Below, in pieces: positions 1-5,891 of a stretch of DNA of 18,470 nt. Position 1 is the first letter of the stretch. Each line of letters begins with the position of its first letter. The notes beneath the pieces are model-generated. The model had not been told where the DNA came from. It searched no databases and worked only from the letters and a program-made list of their open reading frames with translations. The position numbers and the translations under genes were made by a program. The stretch is from Spirochaetales bacterium (GTDB taxonomy: Bacteria; Spirochaetota; Spirochaetia; Sphaerochaetales; Sphaerochaetaceae): assembly GCA_028723145.1 (NCBI GenBank), contig JAQYFM010000089.1:1-18470 (forward strand), written 5' to 3'.

Positions 1-557
1 ACTCTCTCTTTTACTTCATAGATAACAATACATCTACACTCTCCCTTAGCATCAGGTGGATAGAGCTTAATCTGCTTAATGGAAGTGATGTTTTCAAATA
101 TTGGATTTGAAAGGTTTAGAAAGTTATCATCAATTCCATATTCCTTCTTCATAAACTCTTTCAGCTGCTTAGAGAGAGCTAATCTGATATCGCATACATT
201 ATGGACTATGGCATTTTGCATATATGTAACAGGTATCTTATCATTTTTGAATCTTGGAGGATGAGGGTTCTTAACTCCACCACTCTTAAGAAGGGCAAAG
301 TAAGACTTCCAAGACTTGTCTAAAAGTTTTGCTACTTCCTGTGCTGTTTGAGATGGAAGGTTGCGAGCAAAGAAGTTATCCTTATGTTTCTTCTTTTGAT
401 AGTACCAATCAGGATACTCTTTTAATCCAAGTTCCTCATAGTGAAGTCTCTCATAATTAAGTACATTCCAAAGCTTAAATGCTGCGTAACAAAGATGACC
501 AACTATATTGGCTTCTTTCTTTTCAAGCTTAAGTTTTGTTTCCTTAACTCGTTTCAT
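1..557 (-). CDS. tnpB: TnpB-family protein (IS200/IS605 OrfB), N-terminal part, runs off window
   Basis: An open frame of 185 codons starts at ATG 557 and is still open at base 1, so only the N-terminal half is present. A GAGG ribosome-binding site lies at 562-565, 4 nt before the start. The translation begins MKRVKETKLKLEKKEANIVG and contains LPSQTAQEVAKLLDKSWKSY near residues 67-86, followed by the proline-rich PHPPRFK. This matches my memory of the N-terminal domain of TnpB/OrfB proteins of IS200/IS605 elements, which are RNA-guided nucleases that accompany the element. The RuvC catalytic residues and zinc finger would lie in the missing C-terminal half, so I cannot say whether it is active. 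The guide (omega) RNA, if present, would overlap the missing 3' end. No tnpA is visible upstream, so it is a tnpB-only or partial element. Family call fairly secure; functionality unknown. Confidence 0.8.
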   Translation of the reverse strand, partial: MKRVKETKLKLEKKEANIVGHLCYAAFKLWNVLNYERLHYEELGLKEYPDWYYQKKKHKDNFFARNLPSQTAQEVAKLLDKSWKSYFALLKSGGVKNPHPPRFKNDKIPVTYMQNAIVHNVCDIRLALSKQLKEFMKKEYGIDDNFLNLSNPIFENITSIKQIKLYPPDAKGECRCIVIYEVKER

Positions 558-678
558 ATAACCTCAAAACTGATTACTCTGATTTTCTATGTATTTTTTT
601 TACTATTTCAACATAGTAAGAATGATTCCATACTATATGAGCAAGTTCTGTACTGAACAAGATTTATCTTCATAATTT

Positions 679-706
679 ATTATATCACATGCATATGTTT
701 TAGCAA
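679..706 (-). promoter_or_regulatory. Probable sigma-70 promoter of the tnpB gene
   Basis: On the minus strand TTGCTA (701-706) and a perfect TATAAT (679-684) are separated by 16 bp, and TGA immediately precedes the -10 hexamer, forming an extended -10. Transcription would start near 672 and give a leader of about 115 nt before the TnpB ATG. Sequence match only. Confidence 0.55.
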
Positions 707-726
707 TTACTATTTTGAGCTTTCAT

Positions 727-747
727 CTCGGTAATTGAATTACCGAG
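727..747. repeat. Perfect palindrome, 10-bp arms around one base
   Basis: CTCGGTAATT and AATTACCGAG flank a single G at 737. There is no T-tract on either strand, so it is not an intrinsic terminator. It lies about 20 bp upstream of the putative -35 of tnpB. It could be an operator or the hairpin found close to the left end of IS200/IS605 elements. Nothing in the window decides between these. Confidence 0.6.
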
Positions 748-778
748 GATTCCCACTTAATATCCTAAAATCCATGTT

Positions 779-870
779 TTTCTACGATTTTATTCCGTAT
801 TTTTCTACATTTTTAACCCTAGAATTTCTACAATTTTATTCCTTGCTTTTCGACAAAGTAATATTTTCTA
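779..870. repeat. Four degenerate 23-bp direct repeats
   Basis: TTTCTAC recurs at 779, 802 and 825, and as TTTCGAC at 848, each exactly 23 bp apart. Units 1 and 3 share TTTCTACNATTTTATTCC; units 2 and 4 are diverged after the first 7-8 bases. The array ends at the T-tract side of the terminator at 871-922. It sits in the 558-948 intergenic stretch, which otherwise holds the tnpB promoter, the palindrome and the terminator; no protein-coding gene was recognised there. Confidence 0.6.
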
Positions 871-922
871 AAAAAAAATTACCTAGATTAAATGAGATTT
901 TATAGTCTCTTTATCTAGGTAA
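871..922 (-). terminator. Intrinsic terminator of the kinase / radical SAM / M30-like unit
   Basis: Read on the minus strand, a perfect 10-bp stem (TTACCTAGAT, 879-888, with ATCTAGGTAA, 913-922) encloses a second short stem (GAGA 894-897 with TCTC 906-909). It is followed by a run of eight T (A-run at 871-878 on the plus strand). It lies 27 nt after the stop of the lipoprotein gene. No T-run follows on the plus strand, so it acts in one direction only. Confidence 0.85.
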
Positions 923-948
923 AGCTACACTTTGATTTATAGGAAAAA

Positions 949-2280
949 CTATAGACAAGAGTAGTACATTAAAGCTCCATTACTTTCAAAATCTATATCA
1001 TCAACTTCACTAAGTATAAAGCAAATAGTATATGGATATAATGCACCATATACATTTTCACAAATATCAAAACCAATTAGATAATCTCTACCTGCTTCCA
1101 AAAAAGCAGAAATAACGTCCAAGGAAAGGCAAAAACCATTTTCAATGTCATTTAAGTTTTCAAGGTAGTATTCATTATCCACCAAGCAAGCAGCTGTAGC
1201 TAATAAGGACTGAGCAAAATCATCAAAAATTAAATCAAAGCTATAGCCTGCAGCATCCTCTAAAGCTTGAAGACCAACATACTCTGAAGAAACTAACTTT
1301 TTAATTGCATCTAAGCCAAAGCGCTCCTCGAAGTATCTGAAAAAGAGTAAGCCATAACCATATATAGAATTATCCTCACAAAAGATATCAGTTTCTTCAC
1401 TATCATAAATAAATGGAACAATGTAATTTTCACTATGATGAGCAGGATAGCCAACATAATATTCTGTCCACATTGCAAGACCTTCACTGATAAAGGTCAT
1501 ATCTTCTTCTTCAAGATTATTTTTGTATCGTTCATTAAAATAAGTCATGTGGGAGAATTCATGACAAATTGTTGCAATTGCATCATCAAAAGTATAATCA
1601 GAATTAGGATCAAAAATATCTATATTAATATAAAGCATATCACTTTCATTTGATTCATACTCAATTCCAGAATTAAGTAATCCTTCCTTTGAGTATTGGT
1701 CAAGCATGTAGTAATAGCCCATTTCATAAATATCTGTAATTAAGAAAATAATTTTTCCATTGTTATCAACATCAGCTTCTTTTCCAAAAAAACTTCTAAT
1801 CTCGTCGTATTCAGGTTCAAATAAAGCAGCAAGCTCTTTAATCTCTGCTAAATCTACTGAATATCTATTATCTAAATAGTAATAAACATGTTCTGTTTCT
1901 AAGATACATTTAGCATCTACAAACTTTGAAGGAGAACTTGAGTCATAAACTGAAATATGATCCCAATTATCACCTATATGACGAGGAGTGGTTAAAGAAT
2001 TATCAACATTAACTAAGCAATAATCCTCTGCATTATATTCCTCAATATCATCTAAGGCTTCACTTGGAGAGGTATTTTCCATTTCATCAACTTCAAATAC
2101 AAGATCCTCCTTTACCTCTTCTAATGGGATAAAAGGTCCCTTTCCTACTGCATATACAGCGGTTGTACCATCATTATCACCATATGCTACTAGCGCAAGT
2201 GTAGTTTGACTATCATTTTTAGTAGTACTACAGGAAATTAATAAACTAACAAATGTTAAAAAAATAATTACTTTTTTCAT
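949..2280 (-). CDS. Lipoprotein with M30-like zinc metallopeptidase domain
   Basis: The 443-residue protein begins with a lipoprotein signal peptide: a charged MKK, a hydrophobic stretch and the lipobox LISC with the lipid-bearing Cys at 17. It should therefore be anchored in a membrane on the outside. The catalytic signature HEFSH (240-244) follows a DVDNNGKIIFLITDI stretch (171-184), and FISEGLAMWTEY (263-274) supplies a plausible third zinc ligand, Glu266. This combination resembles the hyicolysin-type M30 family as I remember it. The C-terminal 120 residues match nothing I recognise. The ATG overlaps the stop of the radical SAM gene as ATGA, with GGAG at 2287-2290 six nt upstream, so translation is probably coupled. 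It lacks the CxPxR or SxPxR motif of a sulfatase, so it is not an obvious client of that enzyme. The peptidase fold is likely; the substrate is unknown. Confidence 0.75.
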   Translation of the reverse strand: MKKVIIFLTFVSLLISCSTTKNDSQTTLALVAYGDNDGTTAVYAVGKGPFIPLEEVKEDLVFEVDEMENTSPSEALDDIEEYNAEDYCLVNVDNSLTTPRHIGDNWDHISVYDSSSPSKFVDAKCILETEHVYYYLDNRYSVDLAEIKELAALFEPEYDEIRSFFGKEADVDNNGKIIFLITDIYEMGYYYMLDQYSKEGLLNSGIEYESNESDMLYINIDIFDPNSDYTFDDAIATICHEFSHMTYFNERYKNNLEEEDMTFISEGLAMWTEYYVGYPAHHSENYIVPFIYDSEETDIFCEDNSIYGYGLLFFRYFEERFGLDAIKKLVSSEYVGLQALEDAAGYSFDLIFDDFAQSLLATAACLVDNEYYLENLNDIENGFCLSLDVISAFLEAGRDYLIGFDICENVYGALYPYTICFILSEVDDIDFESNGALMYYSCL

Positions 2281-3392
2281 CTGTCACTCCTTACTCTCTT
2301 CTCTGTCTCAGCCATATAGATTAAACGATCTATTGCATAGTTAAAAAACTCTTTATATGCTGGGCAAAGGTATGTTAATGAAAGTTCTTTTTTATTAAAG
2401 TCCTCTCTATCACGTCGACACCCACCACGACAAAGAGAAAAGAATTTACACTTCTTACATTCCTCTTCTACCTTCTTTGATTTCTCAATAAACCCTATTT
2501 CAACTCTTTTTTTATCTAATTCTTCTAAACTATCATTAGTGATATTTCCAAGCTTGTAATCATCAAGGACATAAAAGTCACAAGGAAATACAGAGCCATC
2601 TCCTTCGATAACATAGTAATTTCCACACACTCCCCTCATACCACAAGCTTCTGGAGGGTAACCAAGGAGCATAGTAACTAAATTATCAAAGTACCTTATA
2701 GATACATATTCACCTTTTCTCCAGGAATCAAAATATCTATCAAATAAAATTTTTAGTGCCTTTGCATAAGTTTCTGCATCGAGGGAGTAATCATTTTTTA
2801 CGCCACTAATTTCATCAAGGCAAGGAATAAATTGAAGATATCTAAAGCCATTCTTCTTAAAGAAATCAAAAATTGAACCAATATTTTCTGCGACAACCTT
2901 ATTCACCGTTGTTAAAATATTAAATTCAACATGTTCTGCATTTAAAAAGGATGCCGCTCTAAAGGTCTTAACAAAGGTTCCTTTATTATCAGGACCAAGT
3001 CTATATATATCATGGATTTTCTTATTTCCATCCATCGAAAGACCAATTAAATAGTTATTATCATGGAAGAATTTAGCCCATTCACGATCTATGATATACC
3101 CATTAGTTTGAAGTGAGAATGTAACTCTATGTCCCCCTTTTGCTTTAGCATATTCAGTAAAAGCTTTAAAGAAATCGAGGCCAGAAAGAGTTGGCTCTCC
3201 TCCTTGAAATGAGAAATTAACATTATCCTTTTCGTTTTCTAATGCTTTATCAATTAGACATTTCGCCGTATCTAGAGTCATAAAGCCATAATTCTTAACA
3301 CTTCTATTTTCTATTTCATCCTTATAAAAGCAGTAGGTACAACGCATATTGCAATTTCCTGATGATGGCTTTATTAAAAATGTTCTATTCAA
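2277..3392 (-). CDS. Anaerobic sulfatase-maturating enzyme (radical SAM, SPASM domain)
   Basis: This iron-sulfur enzyme oxidises the active-site Cys (or Ser) of sulfatases to formylglycine without oxygen. From the start chosen here, the radical SAM motif CNMRCTYC has C14, C18 and C21, followed by FQGGEPTLSG and SLQTNG. The C-terminal half carries all eight Cys expected for the two SPASM clusters: CGMRGVC, FPC, CKKC with SLCRGGC, and YLC. The two sulfatases in this window carry the Cys-type motif and are natural clients. Start: an ATG at 3419 is possible, but it lies inside the terminator hairpin at 3404-3437 and has no ribosome-binding site. TTG at 3392 has GAGG five nt upstream and gives MNRTFLIKPSSGNC, the usual short N-terminus of the family. 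The stop overlaps the next ATG by 4 nt. Function confident; start inferred. Confidence 0.9.
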   Translation of the reverse strand: MNRTFLIKPSSGNCNMRCTYCFYKDEIENRSVKNYGFMTLDTAKCLIDKALENEKDNVNFSFQGGEPTLSGLDFFKAFTEYAKAKGGHRVTFSLQTNGYIIDREWAKFFHDNNYLIGLSMDGNKKIHDIYRLGPDNKGTFVKTFRAASFLNAEHVEFNILTTVNKVVAENIGSIFDFFKKNGFRYLQFIPCLDEISGVKNDYSLDAETYAKALKILFDRYFDSWRKGEYVSIRYFDNLVTMLLGYPPEACGMRGVCGNYYVIEGDGSVFPCDFYVLDDYKLGNITNDSLEELDKKRVEIGFIEKSKKVEEECKKCKFFSLCRGGCRRDREDFNKKELSLTYLCPAYKEFFNYAIDRLIYMAETEKRVRSDR

Positions 3393-3403
3393 TTTTTCCT
3401 CAC

Positions 3404-3437
3404 AAAAAAATGAAGACATGGGGAAAACCCATGCCTT
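3404..3437 (-). terminator. Terminator-like hairpin between kinase and radical SAM gene
   Basis: On the minus strand AAGGCATGGG pairs with CCCATGTCTT (plus 3428-3437 and 3413-3422; one G-T pair) around a 5-nt loop. CA and seven T (A-run at 3404-3410) follow. The T-run ends just before the ribosome-binding site of the radical SAM gene, so it should limit read-through from the kinase into the enzyme and protease genes, acting as an attenuator. Confidence 0.75.
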
Positions 3438-3449
3438 AATAAAGAATTA

Positions 3450-4523
3450 TTATTTATATAATTTAGGGTCTCTAGCGATTTCTTCCATTTCACTTCTTTT
3501 CTTAATCATATCTTTTAAGAGCCCAATTTGAGTACGAGTACGTATCAAATTATGCTCAGGATATTGAGTATGGTAGTAAACATCACCAGAAAGATAATCG
3601 TCCAAGAATCTTATCGCCTGCTCATAGACAATTGTAATAACACCTTGAACAAGAGTATCAATTTCTTCATCGGTAATAATTGAACTTACAGCAGGGATAA
3701 AGCCCTTTGCATATGCTTTATACATCTCTAAATCAAGACCTGCACCGGAGTACTCTTTTTCATCCTCTGCAACATAGTTTGCAGAGTAACGAATTGAGTC
3801 TGCAAAATCATGACAAAGTAAGCCTGGCATTACTGTATCAAGGTCGATAACAGCAAGTGGCTCAAGTGTATCTTTATCAACAAGTACGTTACTAGTCTTT
3901 GTATCGTTGTGAGTAACACGTAAAGGTAATTTAATTTTTGAAAGCTTCGATGCTTCTTCAATTAAGCTTACAAGATAATCAACATCTTCTTTTGCACTAC
4001 TTACTCTATTTACAGGATCAGCCTTTACAGTCTGCATAAAGTGTTCAATGCGCATTGGAGTATTGTGGAAGTTAGGAAGAGTTTCTGTAAGTAAAGAAGC
4101 ATCTAAATCAGAAAGATCTCTAATAAAAGAACCAAAACTTAATCCTGCCATCTCAAGAGATTTAGGAGTAGCCTTTCCTTCAAAGGAAATAGTATTAGCA
4201 ATAAACTTAGAAACTCTATATGCTCCATTCTCATTTTTGTATAGAAGAGTACCATTTGAAGAAGGTAGAAAATGGAGAGTCGCTCTCTCAGGATCCTTAC
4301 CTGCTTTAGCTGCCTTTTCTCTAATATGAGTTGTAACAATATCAATATTCTTCATCATACCTTCAGTATTACTAAAGATATTGGTATTAATTCTTTGGAA
4401 TATATACCTTTCTCCATTTGAATCAGTAATCAAATCTGTTGTATTGATGATACCATTTGTTAATGCCTTTACATCCCTTAATGGAAGTGCAATAGGAAAT
4501 TGAGATAATACTTTTTCGTCCAT
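3450..4523 (-). CDS. Sugar kinase, aminoglycoside-phosphotransferase fold, NahK-like
   Basis: The 357-residue protein has the phosphotransferase signatures THNDTKTSNVL (204-214, catalytic Asp207) and VIDLDTVMPG (225-234, metal-binding Asp). The N-terminal NGIINTT (23-29) and QRINTNIFSN are typical of the branch that contains N-acetylhexosamine 1-kinase of bifidobacteria. That enzyme makes GlcNAc-1-phosphate or GalNAc-1-phosphate. In this locus it could phosphorylate the amino sugar left after glycosaminoglycan disaccharides are split. It is cytoplasmic, with no signal peptide. It is divergent from the oxidoreductase gene with an 84-bp shared region. The start ATG has no good ribosome-binding site: the nearest, GGAGA, lies about 27 nt upstream, before an out-of-frame ATG at 4548. 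An in-frame TAA upstream rules out a longer N-terminus. Family confident; exact sugar inferred. Confidence 0.8.
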   Translation of the reverse strand: MDEKVLSQFPIALPLRDVKALTNGIINTTDLITDSNGERYIFQRINTNIFSNTEGMMKNIDIVTTHIREKAAKAGKDPERATLHFLPSSNGTLLYKNENGAYRVSKFIANTISFEGKATPKSLEMAGLSFGSFIRDLSDLDASLLTETLPNFHNTPMRIEHFMQTVKADPVNRVSSAKEDVDYLVSLIEEASKLSKIKLPLRVTHNDTKTSNVLVDKDTLEPLAVIDLDTVMPGLLCHDFADSIRYSANYVAEDEKEYSGAGLDLEMYKAYAKGFIPAVSSIITDEEIDTLVQGVITIVYEQAIRFLDDYLSGDVYYHTQYPEHNLIRTRTQIGLLKDMIKKRSEMEEIARDPKLYK

Positions 4524-4558
4524 ATCTATATGATAGTTTATTTAACATTATTTCTCCA

Positions 4559-4588
4559 TTGCTTTTACATTTTTTTGAGTATTATAAT
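4559..4588 (+). promoter_or_regulatory. Probable promoter of the oxidoreductase gene in a divergent region
   Basis: TTGCTT (4559-4564) and TATAAT (4583-4588) are 18 bp apart, giving a start near 4595 and a very short leader. Because ATTATAAT reads as a -10 on both strands, TATAAT on the minus strand (4581-4586) may serve the divergent kinase gene, but its -35 match is poor. The two genes may thus have overlapping promoters. Confidence 0.5.
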
Positions 4589-4607
4589 CAATTATCTGGA
4601 GGAATAA

Positions 4608-5891
4608 ATGAAAGATAAAATAACTATTGCTATTGCAGGTCTAGGTTCAAGAGGCAGAACTGCTTATGGTGCAATTTTACTTGATATGAAAGATAGAGCA
4701 CAGGTAGTTGCTATTGCAGACTTTGATAAAACACGTTGTGAAATTGCTCAGAAAGAACATAATGTAAAAAGTGAAAATGTTTTCTCATCTGTAGAAGAAA
4801 TGCTCTCAAAGGAAAAGCTTGCTGATGCAGTTTTAATCTGTACACAGGATAGAGATCATGTTAGACATGCTCTAATGGCTCTTGATAAAGGATATGACAT
4901 CTTACTTGAAAAACCTGTTAGCCCAGATTTAAACGAACTAAAATCTCTTGTTAAAAAAAGTAAGGAAACAGGTAGAAAAGTATTAGTTTGCCATGTTCTT
5001 AGATATACCCCATTCTTCCAAACAATTAAGAAAGCTATTGATAGTGGTAGAATTGGTAAAGTTGCCACAGTACAGGCATTAGAGAATGTTCGCTATTGGC
5101 ACCAAGCTCACTCCTTTGTTAGAGGAAATTGGAGGAGAAAGGATGAAACTAGTCCAATGATTTTGGCTAAATGCTGTCATGATTTAGACTATTTAATTTG
5201 GCTTTGTGGTTCAAAGTGTAAAAGTGTTTCATCCTATGGTTCATTAAGCTACTTTAAAGCTGAATGTGCTCCTGAGGGTGCTGCATTAAGATGCCTTGAT
5301 GGTTGTAAGGCTAAAGCTAATTGTCCATATGATGCAGAAAAGATTTATCTAACTAACAAGGACACTGGTGTATTACATGGAAATGTTGAATGGCCTGTCG
5401 ATGTACTATCAGAAAATCCAACAGAAGAGACAATAAGAGCCGCTATTGAAAAAGGTCCTTATGGACGTTGCGTTTTCCACTGTGATAACGATGTTGTAGA
5501 TAACCAAATTGTTGCAATGGAAATGGAAAGTGGTGCAACAGTTACTCTAACTATGTCTGCTTTCACAAGTATCGGTGGAAGAACTATTAAAGTAATGGGT
5601 ACTCTTGGGGATATCCAAGGTGATATGCATGACAATATCATTAAGATTACCGAGTTTGGTAAGGAAAGTGAAATAATTGACCTTGGAAGAGAAGAAAAAG
5701 ACTTTGCTGGACATGGTGGTGGGGATCAAATGCTTATTGAAGAATTTGTTTCACTTCTTGAAGGTGGAGAGGTTAATAATACAGTTACTACTCTTGAAGT
5801 AAGTGTTGAAAGCCATCTTGTAGCATTAGCAGCCGAAGAGTCCCGCCTAGAAGGTGGAACTCCTCAGCTAATTGCCCCACTTAGAGGTTAA
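4608..5891 (+). CDS. Gfo/Idh/MocA-family NAD-dependent oxidoreductase
   Basis: The 427-residue protein has an N-terminal Rossmann fold with the nucleotide-binding GLGSRG (11-16) and the family motif EKPVS (101-105). The C-terminal substrate domain carries VRGNWRR and the putative catalytic stretch KCCHDLD (188-194). Members oxidise sugars or use NAD transiently in glycoside cleavage (as GH109 does). An unusual Cys-rich insertion (C220, C229, C233, C239, within a CxxxCxxxxxC pattern, plus C288 and C292) could bind a metal. GGAGG at 4598-4602 lies 5 nt before ATG. It is the only plus-strand gene; its last 11 nt overlap the 3' end of the GH38 gene, and no terminator is visible, so its transcript may run antisense into that gene. 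No signal peptide, so cytoplasmic. The family is secure; substrate and reaction are not. Confidence 0.85.
   Translation: MKDKITIAIAGLGSRGRTAYGAILLDMKDRAQVVAIADFDKTRCEIAQKEHNVKSENVFSSVEEMLSKEKLADAVLICTQDRDHVRHALMALDKGYDILLEKPVSPDLNELKSLVKKSKETGRKVLVCHVLRYTPFFQTIKKAIDSGRIGKVATVQALENVRYWHQAHSFVRGNWRRKDETSPMILAKCCHDLDYLIWLCGSKCKSVSSYGSLSYFKAECAPEGAALRCLDGCKAKANCPYDAEKIYLTNKDTGVLHGNVEWPVDVLSENPTEETIRAAIEKGPYGRCVFHCDNDVVDNQIVAMEMESGATVTLTMSAFTSIGGRTIKVMGTLGDIQGDMHDNIIKITEFGKESEIIDLGREEKDFAGHGGGDQMLIEEFVSLLEGGEVNNTVTTLEVSVESHLVALAAEESRLEGGTPQLIAPLRG

Noticed and set aside
600..619. TTACTAT / ATAGTAA stem as a terminator
   Set aside because: Weak all-AT-rich stem; no T-run follows it on either strand (the T-run precedes it on the plus strand). 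It remains only a possible leader stem or IS end feature.
79..656. Two small plus-strand frames (61 and 71 codons)
   Set aside because: The first lies antisense within the TnpB frame, the second overlaps its start and leader; neither has a ribosome-binding site or recognisable protein sequence.
779..870. Possible CRISPR array
   Set aside because: Units abut each other with 23-bp period, have no spacers and are too degenerate; no cas genes are near.
2277..3419. Radical SAM protein as a peptide-modifying (RiPP) enzyme acting on a small precursor
   Set aside because: The Cys pattern and motifs fit sulfatase-maturating enzymes, and no small precursor-like frame with a ribosome-binding site was seen nearby.
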